Shown here: piece after piece, positions 8,876 through 16,964 of the stretch
Layout: each line of letters begins with the position of its first letter
Numbering within the stretch: position 1 is the first letter of the stretch
From: Hyphomicrobiaceae bacterium
Lineage (GTDB): Bacteria > Pseudomonadota > Alphaproteobacteria > Rhizobiales > Hyphomicrobiaceae
Assembly: GCA_041397645.1 (NCBI GenBank)
Contig: JAWKWE010000004.1
Coordinates: 1,984,001 to 2,048,000, forward strand
Length of the DNA: 64,000 bases
Direction: 5' to 3'
Translations under genes and position numbers: made by a program
The notes under the pieces: generated by a model
Told to the model about the DNA's origin: nothing
The model's input: only the letters and a program-made list of their open reading frames with translations
Databases searched by the model: none

Positions 8876-9592
8876 TTAGACCGGAGTAGAGGCAATCGTG
8901 CAGAAAATCTCGGCTAATGCCGCAGGCGCGGTGATGTGGGGATTATGGCTGGCGTCCATCTCGAAGTAGCACCAGCCCGGATCGGCCTTCGCGGCACGCG
9001 CAAACGGTCCGAACATATCGCCGGGCCCAATGCGCGTGCAATAGATGAAGCTACGCGGCAAAGCGGTAACGCCGAGCTTGAGCTCGATAGGCTGCGTCAT
9101 GGTCTTGAACGGTTGAGGATGACGGCGCGGCGCGATCCAATCGAGGTCGGCCTGCTCGGTGTCGGGCGGAAGTGGATTGGGCGGCACGCGCCATCCCTCG
9201 CCTTGTGTGCGTGCGCCTTTCACCCAGCGCTCGCGCTGCTCAGGCGTTGCGAGAGCAAGCATGGTGTCGCCAGCCTTGGGCGCAAATGCATCGAGATAAA
9301 CCACCTGCGCCAATCGCTCCGGCATACGGTCTGCCACACCGGTTGCGACGAACCCGCCGTAGCTGTGGCCGACGAGAATGACGTCGCGGAGATCTTCGTG
9401 GAAGATCACGGAACATATGTCAGCGATATGATGCTCCAGATCGATATCTGGATGTGCCAGATGCAGGCGTTCACCCAGACCAGTATGCGTAGGCGTGAAC
9501 AGCTCATGCCCGGCTGCGCGCATCAACGGATGCATTCGCTTCCAAACGAAACCGGCGGACCATGCGCCGTGCGCGACCACAAACGTCGCCAT
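8876..9592 (-). CDS. Alpha/beta-fold hydrolase (esterase)
   Basis: The protein has an alpha/beta-hydrolase fold like small plant-type esterases (methylketone synthase / hydroxynitrile-lyase-like). It opens with FVVAHGAWSAGFVW, carrying the oxyanion HG. GHSYGG holds the nucleophilic Ser. The Asp of YLDAF or DMFG and the His of DASHNPH complete the triad. I chose the ATG at 9592 (238 residues), which has AAAGGA upstream. Substrate unknown. Confidence 0.87.
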   Translation of the reverse strand: MATFVVAHGAWSAGFVWKRMHPLMRAAGHELFTPTHTGLGERLHLAHPDIDLEHHIADICSVIFHEDLRDVILVGHSYGGFVATGVADRMPERLAQVVYLDAFAPKAGDTMLALATPEQRERWVKGARTQGEGWRVPPNPLPPDTEQADLDWIAPRRHPQPFKTMTQPIELKLGVTALPRSFIYCTRIGPGDMFGPFARAAKADPGWCYFEMDASHNPHITAPAALAEIFCTIASTPV

Positions 9593-9693
9593 CTCAGCAA
9601 TCCTTTCAAAAGCGCTTCCGCAGAATGCACGCGCAATATAGCGATCCGGCACTTTTGCGGAATGGTACGTGGGGATGAGCGTGCGCTTAGGGT

Positions 9694-10317
9694 TTAGCGC
9701 GCCAGCGCCTTTAATCCGCGCTTGATAAGCGCCGCCGTATCGGCCGCCTCGCCCAGCTCGCCCATGGCGGTTGCAACCGCTGCGGAAGCCTGTTGCGGAT
9801 TATAGCCAAGATTGGTGAGCGCGGAGATCGCCTCAGCCGCGGCGTGCCCCTGAACGATGGGCTGCGGTTGCGCCACACCGTTAGCCAAGGCGGGCACATT
9901 AAGACCGGCCACCGAGAGGGCCGGAGCCTTGTCCTTAAGCTCGGCGACGATGCGTTGCGCCAACTTCTTGCCGACGCCCGGAGCTTCCTCGACCGCTGCC
10001 CAATTGCCAAGAGCAATGGCATTCGCGAGATCCTGCGGGCTCATGATGCCCAATACGCCCAGCGCCACCTTTGCGCCGACCCCCTGGATGGTCTGCAGCG
10101 TGCGAAACCAGTTACGTTCCAGCTCGCTTTGGAAGCCGAACAGGCGGATTGCATCCTCGCGCACATGAGTGTCGATGGTGAGAGAAACCTCATCGCCAAT
10201 CTTCAAATTGCGAAGAGTGCGCGCCGACGCCTGCACCTCATATCCGACGCCACCGACGTCGATAATGAGAAAGCTCTCGCCAATGGTATCGACTTTACCT
10301 CGCAACTTGCCGATCAT
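9694..10317 (-). CDS. ruvA: RuvA, Holliday junction-binding protein
   Basis: RuvA binds four-way junctions and recruits RuvB. MIGKLRGKVDTIGESFLIID is the OB-fold start. Two helix-hairpin-helix stretches follow (IQGVGAKVAL and APGVGKKLAQRI), then the RuvB-binding C-terminal three-helix domain. The 207-residue length is typical. Its ATG overlaps the ruvC stop by 4 bp. Confidence 0.97.
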   Translation of the reverse strand: MIGKLRGKVDTIGESFLIIDVGGVGYEVQASARTLRNLKIGDEVSLTIDTHVREDAIRLFGFQSELERNWFRTLQTIQGVGAKVALGVLGIMSPQDLANAIALGNWAAVEEAPGVGKKLAQRIVAELKDKAPALSVAGLNVPALANGVAQPQPIVQGHAAAEAISALTNLGYNPQQASAAVATAMGELGEAADTAALIKRGLKALAR

Positions 10318-10841
10318 GTGCGAGCTTCCTTCAGCAGACGAAGAGCAGCGGCCTGGGGCGTGAACCGATGGTTGGCGTGACAAATCGCAATCGCCAGTGC
10401 GTCGGCTTCATCGGCACTCTCGAACCGCGCTTTGGGCAACAGAAAACCTATCATGGCTTGTATCTGCTGCTTTTCAGCGTGCCCCGCCCCGACGACTGTC
10501 TTCTTGATCTGGTTGGGCGTGTATTCCGCGACCTGTAGCCCGAGCATAGCGGGTGCAAGCAGCGCAGCACCCCGAGCTTGGCCAAGCTTCAAGGTAGAAC
10601 GAGGGTTTTCGTTGACGAAAGTTTCCTCGACCGCTGCCTCACGCGGAGAAAAACTCGCGATCACGCTGCTGATGCCCTCAAACAGCGACCGTAGCCGGTA
10701 CGCCAAATCGTCCCCAGAGGTCGATGTGATGACGCCGGATGCGACATAGCTCAAACGCACCCCGTCGCTATCGACGACGCCCCAGCCTGTTCGGCGGAGG
10801 CCCGGATCTAGTCCCAATATGCGAATCGCGGATGCTTTCAT
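10314..10841 (-). CDS. ruvC: RuvC, Holliday junction resolvase
   Basis: RuvC cuts Holliday junctions. Its acidic metal-binding residues are visible in ILGLDPGLRRTGWG, AAVEETF and ADEADALAIAICH. The length (175 residues) is typical. It is first in the ruvCA pair and translationally coupled to ruvA. Confidence 0.97.
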   Translation of the reverse strand: MKASAIRILGLDPGLRRTGWGVVDSDGVRLSYVASGVITSTSGDDLAYRLRSLFEGISSVIASFSPREAAVEETFVNENPRSTLKLGQARGAALLAPAMLGLQVAEYTPNQIKKTVVGAGHAEKQQIQAMIGFLLPKARFESADEADALAIAICHANHRFTPQAAALRLLKEART

Positions 10842-10978
10842 GTCCCCCTGATACCACGCCCGCCGTCACAGACGCGGTGCGAACGCTCCACATCCGGGCA
10901 TAAAAATATCCCGGAGCGCTTCCCGGTGTGTGACAACCAGGTAACGATCCGGGATCTGCCTTGCGGGCCGGCAGAAGG

Positions 10979-11188
10979 TTACTCGGAGGTCGGAGGTGTC
11001 GTGCGATAGCGATGGTATTCGAAGGCCTTTGCCAGGTGGTCAGGCTCCGGCATCGGGCTCTCCACGATCGACGCCTTGAAATTCTGGGGGCGTGCGGCCG
11101 TGAGTTGTGCATCGACGAACTCAGCCCAATAAATTCGGCGCAGCGTGCGCGTATAGGCTTCGAAAATCGCGGACCCGTGACTGGACAT
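10979..11188 (-). CDS. Small hypothetical protein
   Basis: This is a 69-residue protein of unknown family, beginning MSSHGSAIFEAYTRTLRRIYW. GGAGTGGAG lies about 8 bp before the ATG at 11188, which favours this over an in-frame start at 11239. It has no TM span and is rich in aromatic and charged residues. It sits between yebC and ruvC, in the same direction as both. Confidence 0.6.
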   Translation of the reverse strand: MSSHGSAIFEAYTRTLRRIYWAEFVDAQLTAARPQNFKASIVESPMPEPDHLAKAFEYHRYRTTPPTSE

Positions 11189-11345
11189 TCTGTACTCCAC
11201 TCCAGAAAGTTGGGCAGCCACCCGCAATGGACGCCACACGTATGAAGGTCAATAAATAATGAATAGAATTTAACCGCTAATTCTCACCAAGTTCTTGACG
11301 CCCGTCGCGCAATTTTAGCGACTTAAAGAAAAATTCACCAATAGT

Positions 11346-11373
11346 ACGTGCACGCACGTTAACCGGGGTTAAC
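11346..11373. promoter_or_regulatory. Two abutting perfect palindromes
   Basis: ACGTGCACGCACGT (11346-11359) and GTTAACCGGGGTTAAC (11358-11373) overlap by two bases. They lie in the 286-bp gap between yebC and the small gene 10979-11188. They look like protein-binding sites. The second contains TTAA-N6-TTAA, one base short of a CtrA box. Confidence 0.4.
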
Positions 11374-11474
11374 GGCGATGACAGTGCTGAAAGACTGGCG
11401 CGGTGAAAGGCGTACGGCAGTGCAAGCCGACGCGCGGCTTTCTATATCTGGTCAGCGACGCGGCAGGCTTGCGT

Positions 11475-12224
11475 TCAAGCGGCCGTCAGTTTCTTCAAAA
11501 CGTCCTCGGACACCTCGAAGTTCGCAAAGACGTTCTGGACGTCATCGTCGTCCTCAAGTGTCGCGATCATCTTGAGGATCTTTTGCGCGTTCTCTTCATC
11601 GACGGGCGTCGTCAGCGTGGGCTTCCATACGGCCTTGACGCTGGCCGCCTCCCCAAGCGCCTTTTCCAGCGCCGCTGCGACAGTCCCGAGACTGTCGAAA
11701 GAGCACGTAATCAAATGACCGTTGCCATCGGTTGCCGCATCGTCGGCGCCTGATTCGATGGCAGCTTCGAGAATGGCATCAGCGGAGCCCGCTTCCGGCT
11801 TGTAGGAAATCTCCCCGACGTGATTGAACATATGGCTTACCGAACCTGTCGAACCGAGGTTGCCGTCATGCTTCGTGAAGACGGAGCGCACCGCGCCGCC
11901 CGTTCGATTGCGATTGTCGGTCAGCGCTTCGACGATGACGGCCACACCGCCGGGCGCATAGCCCTCGTAACGCACTTCCTCATAGTTCTCGGTATCGCCC
12001 CCGGCCGCCTTCTTGATGGCGCGCTCTATATTGTCCTTGGGCATGTTTTCCGCGCGCGCTTCCTGAATGGCGAGACGCAGGCGCGGGTTCATGGTCGGGT
12101 CAGGCATGCCGAGCTTGGCGGCAACGGTTATCTCTCGGGAAAGCTTAGCAAACATCTTGGAGCGCGCGGCATCGGCACGCCCCTTCTTGTGCATGATGTT
12201 CTTGAATGCTGAATGCCCGGCCAT
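11475..12224 (-). CDS. yebC: YebC/TACO1-family protein
   Basis: YebC-family proteins help ribosomes through difficult stretches such as polyproline and were earlier described as regulators. The start MAGHSAFKNIMHKKGRADA and GGDTENYEEVRYEGYAPGGV are diagnostic. I used the ATG at 12224 (249 residues, normal length). It lies upstream of ruvC, its usual position. Confidence 0.96.
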   Translation of the reverse strand: MAGHSAFKNIMHKKGRADAARSKMFAKLSREITVAAKLGMPDPTMNPRLRLAIQEARAENMPKDNIERAIKKAAGGDTENYEEVRYEGYAPGGVAVIVEALTDNRNRTGGAVRSVFTKHDGNLGSTGSVSHMFNHVGEISYKPEAGSADAILEAAIESGADDAATDGNGHLITCSFDSLGTVAAALEKALGEAASVKAVWKPTLTTPVDEENAQKILKMIATLEDDDDVQNVFANFEVSEDVLKKLTAA

Positions 12225-12363
12225 TGCGATGCCCTGAAAAGTTCGTTGCTTGCGAGATGATCGGCCCCGTGTTTGGCGCAACATTCGGGGGCTGGTCAAG
12301 CCCATCGCAAGCATCCGCAGGGCAAATGGGGCCCAGCCGCGCCAGTCTGCCGATGCAAGGCCG

Positions 12364-12858
12364 CTATTGGAGAAGATCGAGCGGATTGATAGGCTTGCCG
12401 TCCCTCAGGACTTCAAAATGCAACCGGGGCCCCTGCGTGCGCCCCGTTGCGCCGATTTTGCCGATCTGACGCCCGCCAGTAATGCACTCTCCTGCACTGA
12501 CCGACAGCGCTCCAAGGTGGCCGTATCCAGTCTCGACGCCGCCGCCATGTGCGATGCGCACATAAAGCCCAAGGTCGCCTTTGTTGCCCGCCTCTACGAC
12601 TTTACCGCTTCGCGCGGCATATACGGGCTCGCCGGCAGGACCGTCGAGATCGACGCCGCCGTGGAACTGCTTGGTCTTGGAGATTTCGTCGTACTGGTCG
12701 CCGAACTCCTTGATGACACTGCCGCCGGTTGGTCTGGCAAAGACCAGCGCCTCCTCTGCCGATCCCGCCATACTGCATTCGGCCGCCCAAGCGCCTGCGG
12801 AAGCCAGAGTGAGCAAACCGGCTGTCAGTGTGACAAGAGTGAGAAGCGCTTTTGCCAT
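12364..12858 (-). CDS. Secreted LytM/M23-type peptidase-like protein with altered active site
   Basis: The 164-residue product has an N-terminal Sec signal peptide ending near AGAWAAE, followed by an M23 domain. The Zn ligands of HGGVD and the GYGHLG motif are present. The final HxH motif reads RLHFE: the first, catalytic His is Arg. The same change occurs in NlpD-type activators of amidases. It may therefore be regulatory rather than an endopeptidase. It is 9 bp downstream of the YmdB-like gene, same strand. Confidence 0.85.
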   Translation of the reverse strand: MAKALLTLVTLTAGLLTLASAGAWAAECSMAGSAEEALVFARPTGGSVIKEFGDQYDEISKTKQFHGGVDLDGPAGEPVYAARSGKVVEAGNKGDLGLYVRIAHGGGVETGYGHLGALSVSAGECITGGRQIGKIGATGRTQGPRLHFEVLRDGKPINPLDLLQ

Positions 12859-12867
12859 AACTCCCCC

Positions 12868-13686
12868 CTACCAGAAGTCGGGCTCGACCGGATCAAGATG
12901 TGGACCCCGCCTGAACGGAGCGACACGTCGCGCCAGTCCTGTCGCATCGTCGATGTCTATCGCAAGCCCACAGAGCGTGGCTTGGCCCATCGCCGGTTCA
13001 TAGCGTGTGCGCGGAATTTTGGTCAGGAACCTGCTCAGCGGCTCCTCGGCATCCATGCCCAGCACAGAGTTGTAATCACCACACATGCCAGCATCGGACA
13101 TGAAGGCGGTGCCATTTGGCAGAACGCGATGATCCGAGGTCGGCGTATGCGTATGCGTTCCCACTACGCCCGATACGCGACCGTCCACGAAATACCCGAA
13201 CGATTGCTTCTCGCTCGTGGCCTCGGCGTGGAAATCAACGAAAATGACGTCTGCGCCGTCCTTGAGCTTGCACGCTGTGATTTCGTTGTCGACGGCGCGG
13301 AAAGGACAGTCGAGCTCGGTCATGAAGACGCGGCCCATGACGTTGATCACCAGGACGTCCGCTCCGTTCCTTGCCTTGAGCATTGTAGCCCCTCGCCCCG
13401 GCGTGCCCTTTGGAAAATTGAGCGGGCGGATCAAGCGGTCGTGCCGCTCGATGAAGACGAGAGTGTCCTTCTGGTCGAAGGCGTGATTTCCGAGTGTGAC
13501 GCAGTCAGCGCCAGCATCGATAAGGTCATTCAGAATGGATTCGGTAATGCCGAAGCCGCCGGCAGCGTTCTCGCCATTGATGATGACGAAGTCGAGTTCA
13601 TAGCGCTCCCGGATGCCTGGCAGCGCCTCCAGGATCGCGTTGCGGCCGGTACGGCCCACAATATCGCCAAGAAAAAGCAGTCGCAT
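12868..13686 (-). CDS. YmdB-family metallophosphoesterase
   Basis: This 272-residue enzyme matches the YmdB (TIGR00282) family of phosphodiesterases, implicated in cyclic nucleotide hydrolysis in Bacillus. It starts MRLLFLGDIVGRTGR. It shows NGENAAGGFG, LGNHAFD and GTHTHTPT, the dinuclear metal ligands, in that order. The 5-formyl-THF cyclo-ligase gene lies 41 bp upstream. Confidence 0.94.
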   Translation of the reverse strand: MRLLFLGDIVGRTGRNAILEALPGIRERYELDFVIINGENAAGGFGITESILNDLIDAGADCVTLGNHAFDQKDTLVFIERHDRLIRPLNFPKGTPGRGATMLKARNGADVLVINVMGRVFMTELDCPFRAVDNEITACKLKDGADVIFVDFHAEATSEKQSFGYFVDGRVSGVVGTHTHTPTSDHRVLPNGTAFMSDAGMCGDYNSVLGMDAEEPLSRFLTKIPRTRYEPAMGQATLCGLAIDIDDATGLARRVAPFRRGPHLDPVEPDFW

Positions 13687-13727
13687 TCATGTCCCACGCC
13701 CCGCGTCCAGGTTGGAGAGGGCTTCTT

Positions 13728-14354
13728 TTAGTTCTTGCTGCAACGGATCGGGCCCGACGGCGTCAGCACCCAATCCAGGCGCTGGTCATAGCTCTCGTGG
13801 GGAACCGCGTCGACCTCTAGTTCGTCATACGCTATGCCGACGGCCGTGACCGGCTTGTGCACCTTCAGCTTGGCCAACGTGCGATCATAGAAGCCGCCGC
13901 CGTAGCCCAGCCGCCAGCCATCCCGGTCAAACGCCAGGAGCGGCACGAGGAGAACATCGGGCGCCACCTCGTCCTTGTTAGCGAGTGGCTCGCGAATGCC
14001 CCACTGAACACGTGCCATTTCATCGCCTGGCGCCCAAGACCGCATGATGAGCGGCTTGCCGCGCCCCTCCATGACCGGAAGCGCCAGCTTGAAGCCTTCT
14101 CGATGAAGCCAATCGAGCAATGCAGAAGGATCGATCTCGTCGCGGATAGCAGCAAAGCCGGACACCGTCGCCCCTGGCCGTACGCCCAGAAAATCCAGCC
14201 CATGGGCCGCAAGACGACGTCCAGCCTCTCCGCCATGGGCCTCATATGCCGCCTTGCGGGTTGCGAACGCCCTGTTGCGAAACTCTGCCTTCAGCTCGAC
14301 TGGCAACGTACAGGCTCCCGGTGAATTAGGTGCCGCGGTGGCCGTTGGGAACAT
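13728..14354 (-). CDS. 5-formyltetrahydrofolate cyclo-ligase
   Basis: The enzyme (YgfA/MTHFS family) converts 5-formyl-THF to methenyl-THF using ATP. GYGGGFYDRTLA is the family signature near the C-terminus. RKAAYEAH near the N-terminus fits the substrate-binding helix. It is 208 residues. It lies downstream of the probable 6S RNA and zapA, the same order seen in many Proteobacteria. Confidence 0.93.
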   Translation of the reverse strand: MFPTATAAPNSPGACTLPVELKAEFRNRAFATRKAAYEAHGGEAGRRLAAHGLDFLGVRPGATVSGFAAIRDEIDPSALLDWLHREGFKLALPVMEGRGKPLIMRSWAPGDEMARVQWGIREPLANKDEVAPDVLLVPLLAFDRDGWRLGYGGGFYDRTLAKLKVHKPVTAVGIAYDELEVDAVPHESYDQRLDWVLTPSGPIRCSKN

Positions 14355-14515
14355 GATCCCGCGTGGTCCCTACGAGCGTAGGTGGGCACCATATGTCCAG
14401 AGCCACGGCTCCGGCCAGGGACAGCGCCCGTGCGGATCTTATAGGCCCCCGGGTCATTTGTCCCTGACGGGCCCCGCAGCGTTCTGGATGTAGGCCAAGA
14501 TTGCCAGAAAATCCA
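14355..14515 (-). ncRNA. ssrS: Probable 6S RNA
   Basis: The identification rests on place and fold. It lies between zapA and the ygfA-type gene, the classic 6S locus. The minus strand folds into an apical stem (CCGGAGC with GCTCTGG), a lower GGGC/GCCC stem, and an open central region. The 3' side of that region carries the small hairpin CCTACGCTCGTAGG, typical of alphaproteobacterial 6S. 6S RNA mimics an open promoter and sequesters sigma-70 RNA polymerase. Both ends are approximate. Confidence 0.65.
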
Positions 14516-14564
14516 GGGGCGCGCGGGTCTCAGCCAGCAGACAAGTTATGTGCAAGCCCGGCTC

Positions 14565-14942
14565 TCAGTGCCAGCGACCCCACGCCCAGCGACCGGTCAA
14601 CACAATGGCGACCAGCCAAATAACAACCACGATGACCGCCGCAGTCCGCGATGGCGCCAAACGCGTGCCGGGCGTGATCTTGGCGCGATGTTCGGCCATA
14701 ACCTCGCTCGGGATCATCCTTCGGATCGCCCATAAGGCCAAAGGCAGCAGGATCAATTCATCCAGAAATCCGATCACCGGGATGAAGTCGGGGATCAGAT
14801 CGATCGGGCTGAGGGCATAAGCGACGACAGCAACCCCAAGAAAACGCGCGGCAAACGGCGTTCGCGGATCACGCAATGCGGATGCCAGTACTGCGATTTC
14901 CGATTTCAGCGATTTGGCGAAAGCGCGCAGTTTTTCGATCAT
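14565..14942 (-). CDS. DUF1232 (YkvA-type) small membrane protein
   Basis: This 125-residue protein contains YALSPIDLIPDFIPVIGFLD, the hallmark of DUF1232. It ends with a C-terminal TM span (about 105-122). The ATG at 14942 is preferred to a TTG at 14954. Function unknown. It sits between zapA and the 6S RNA locus. Confidence 0.87.
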   Translation of the reverse strand: MIEKLRAFAKSLKSEIAVLASALRDPRTPFAARFLGVAVVAYALSPIDLIPDFIPVIGFLDELILLPLALWAIRRMIPSEVMAEHRAKITPGTRLAPSRTAAVIVVVIWLVAIVLTGRWAWGRWH

Positions 14943-14985
14943 CAGCCCGGCCAATGTTGCTCATGGAAAGCGAAATGATTGTTTC

Positions 14986-15354
14986 TTAGGTGCCTGACTT
15001 GCGCCCGAGATCACTGGCGCTTCCAGTGCGTTGCTCTTCCACCGTCTTCGTTACCGATTTCAGCTTGTCGGTCTGCTCTTCCAGCAACTCGTCAATGTCG
15101 GCGCGCGCCTCGAACAGCTCATCCGTCACCATGAGCGCAGCCATGAGCACCAGCCGCTCATCGCCCACGGGCCCATGCTCACGAATGAGCGTGTCCAGCT
15201 TGTCCTTGAGATAGCCCGCGATTTCGCCCAAACGATCCGCATCCGCCTCGGCACACTCGAAGCGGTATGTTCGCTTGTTAAACGATATCGCAACCTGGGC
15301 CAAAAGCTGTCCGGCCCGCTGTTGGCAGGGCCGCTCCCCCGAGGACGACGACAA
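14986..15354 (-). CDS. zapA: ZapA, FtsZ-ring accessory protein
   Basis: ZapA cross-links FtsZ filaments at midcell. QVAISFNKRTYRFEC and the following GEIAGYLKDKLDTL helix are typical, with a C-terminal coiled coil. The start is uncertain. The long form uses TTG at 15354 (122 residues). A TTG at 15303 would give MAQVAISF, closer to the usual ZapA N-terminus. It follows a coiled-coil protein by 7 bp. Confidence 0.88.
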   Translation of the reverse strand: MSSSSGERPCQQRAGQLLAQVAISFNKRTYRFECAEADADRLGEIAGYLKDKLDTLIREHGPVGDERLVLMAALMVTDELFEARADIDELLEEQTDKLKSVTKTVEEQRTGSASDLGRKSGT

Positions 15355-15361
15355 AAATCGC

Positions 15362-15574
15362 CTAGTCGGTCAGGTTATGAAGCGAATCGATAGCCCAATC
15401 AATGCGATTGATGATTTCGGCGTGCTTTTGCTCAAGCTCTTCGATACGCGACCTTGCCGCCGCAAGCTCCGAACTTAGCCGCGCATTCTCCGCAACGAGC
15501 CTGTTATCGGCTGTCTTGGCAGCGATTTTGGAGCCCTCGCCCCGCTTTGATTTTGTAGTAGTCCGTTCAGCCAT
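15362..15574 (-). CDS. Small coiled-coil protein upstream of zapA
   Basis: The 70-residue product has a basic N-terminus. Heptad-rich helix follows from about residue 25 to 60 (LVAENARLSSELAAARSRIE). Small coiled-coil proteins of the DUF4164 type often precede zapA in Alphaproteobacteria. A division role by association is an inference. It is 7 bp upstream of zapA. Confidence 0.78.
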   Translation of the reverse strand: MAERTTTKSKRGEGSKIAAKTADNRLVAENARLSSELAAARSRIEELEQKHAEIINRIDWAIDSLHNLTD

Positions 15575-15745
15575 AACTCGTAAGCCCCAACCCGGCTGGC
15601 CGCGGGTTTGGCTCGCGATTCAGCGCCCCACGGAACTGCACGTTACGTGGCATCCATAAACCACGTCAACCAATCAAAACTACAATGCAGCATTACTCCA
15701 TCGATCCTGTCTCAACCTTGTTGCTTCATTGCCTCGATTGACGCA

Positions 15746-15774
15746 TTGACAGCCGTCAGCCTGCTCAAGTTAAT
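15746..15774 (+). promoter_or_regulatory. Candidate gap promoter
   Basis: TTGACA (15746-15751), a 17-bp spacer and GTTAAT (15769-15774) give a good sigma-70-type promoter. It lies about 100 bp before the gap ATG, in the 300-bp gap divergent from the zapA operon. Confidence 0.5.
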
Positions 15775-15874
15775 GGCGCACGCCGGAATAAGTGTCGTCA
15801 CAATGCCCTAGCCGGCTGCGCGCGCGCCGCCCTGGTGCGCCTTCTTTGCATCAAGCTCCCGGGAGGAAAAAACA

Positions 15875-16882
15875 ATGGCGGTGAAAGTCGCGATCAACGG
15901 ATTTGGGCGTATCGGCCGCAACGTGCTTCGCGCGATCGTCGAAAGCGGTCGCACAGACATCAAAGTCGTCGCCATCAACGATCTGGGCCCGGTTGAAACC
16001 AACGCACACCTGATGCGATATGACAGCGTGCACGGACGTTTTCCCGGCAAGGTCACCGTATCGGGCGACACCATCGACGTCGGCACAGGCCCCATCAAAG
16101 TCACAGCCATCAAGAACCCGGCTGAGCTGCCGCATAAGGATCTCGGCGTACAGATTGCGATGGAGTGCACAGGCATTTTCACGTCGAAGGAAAAGGCGTC
16201 CGGGCATCTCGCCGCCGGCGCCAAGCGTGTGCTCGTTTCCGCCCCTGCCGACGGAGCCGACCTTACGGTTGTCTACGGCGTCAATCACGACAAGCTCACG
16301 AAGGAGCATGTTGTCGTCTCGAACGCCTCTTGCACCACGAACTGCCTGTCGCCGGTGGCCAAGGTGCTCAACGACACCGTCGGCATCGAGAAGGGCATGA
16401 TGACGACGATCCACTCCTACACTGGCGATCAGCCGACCCTCGACACCATGCACAAGGATCTCTACCGCGGGCGCGCCGCCGCGCTTGCAATGATCCCGAC
16501 CTCGACCGGTGCGGCCAAGGCCGTGGGACTTGTTCTACCTGAACTGAACGGCAAGCTCGATGGCTTCGCCATGCGCGTACCGACGCCCAACGTCTCGGTC
16601 GTCGATCTGAAGTTCATTGCCAAGCGCGCGACGACCAAAGACGAGATCAACGCTGCCATCAAGGCCGCAGCTGATGGTCCGCTGAAGGGCATCTTGGGCT
16701 ACACGAACGAAAAGAACGTCTCCATTGACTTCAACCATGATCCTCTTTCGTCAATCTTCCACATGGATCAGACCAAGGTCATGGACGGTACTCTCGTGTC
16801 GGTCTTGTCCTGGTACGATAACGAATGGGGCTTCTCCAACCGCATGAGCGACACCGCAGTCGCCATGGCGAAGTTGATCTAA
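15875..16882 (+). CDS. gap: Glyceraldehyde-3-phosphate dehydrogenase
   Basis: This is the phosphorylating NAD(P)-dependent GAPDH of glycolysis/gluconeogenesis. NGFGRIGRNVLR at 8-19 starts the Rossmann fold. The catalytic Cys153 is in SNASCTTNCLSP. The 335-residue length is normal. GGGAGGAAAAAAC precedes the ATG. The usual neighbours tkt and pgk are not adjacent here. Confidence 0.97.
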   Translation: MAVKVAINGFGRIGRNVLRAIVESGRTDIKVVAINDLGPVETNAHLMRYDSVHGRFPGKVTVSGDTIDVGTGPIKVTAIKNPAELPHKDLGVQIAMECTGIFTSKEKASGHLAAGAKRVLVSAPADGADLTVVYGVNHDKLTKEHVVVSNASCTTNCLSPVAKVLNDTVGIEKGMMTTIHSYTGDQPTLDTMHKDLYRGRAAALAMIPTSTGAAKAVGLVLPELNGKLDGFAMRVPTPNVSVVDLKFIAKRATTKDEINAAIKAAADGPLKGILGYTNEKNVSIDFNHDPLSSIFHMDQTKVMDGTLVSVLSWYDNEWGFSNRMSDTAVAMAKLI

Positions 16883-16908
16883 ATACCGATTTAGGCGGAA
16901 TAGACAAA

Positions 16909-16947
16909 AGCGGTGGCGTGGTTCATCTCACGCCGCCGCTTTTTTTG
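16909..16947 (+). terminator. Rho-independent terminator after gap
   Basis: A 12-bp stem (AGCGGTGGCGTG with CACGCCGCCGCT, one T-G pair) with an 8-base loop is followed by a run of T at 16940-16947. On the minus strand the hairpin is followed by TTTT. It could therefore also end the convergent DUF2254 gene. Confidence 0.9.
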
Positions 16948-16964
16948 TCAGACATTGATTGGTT

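Noticed and set aside
11358..11373. GTTAACCGGGGTTAAC as a CtrA box
   Set aside because: The spacer between TTAA halves is 6, not 7 bp; it is a palindrome but not a CtrA consensus site.
11378..11575. Plus-strand frame after the palindromes
   Set aside because: Overlaps the 3' end of yebC on the other strand and has an Arg/Ser-rich composition typical of a shadow frame.
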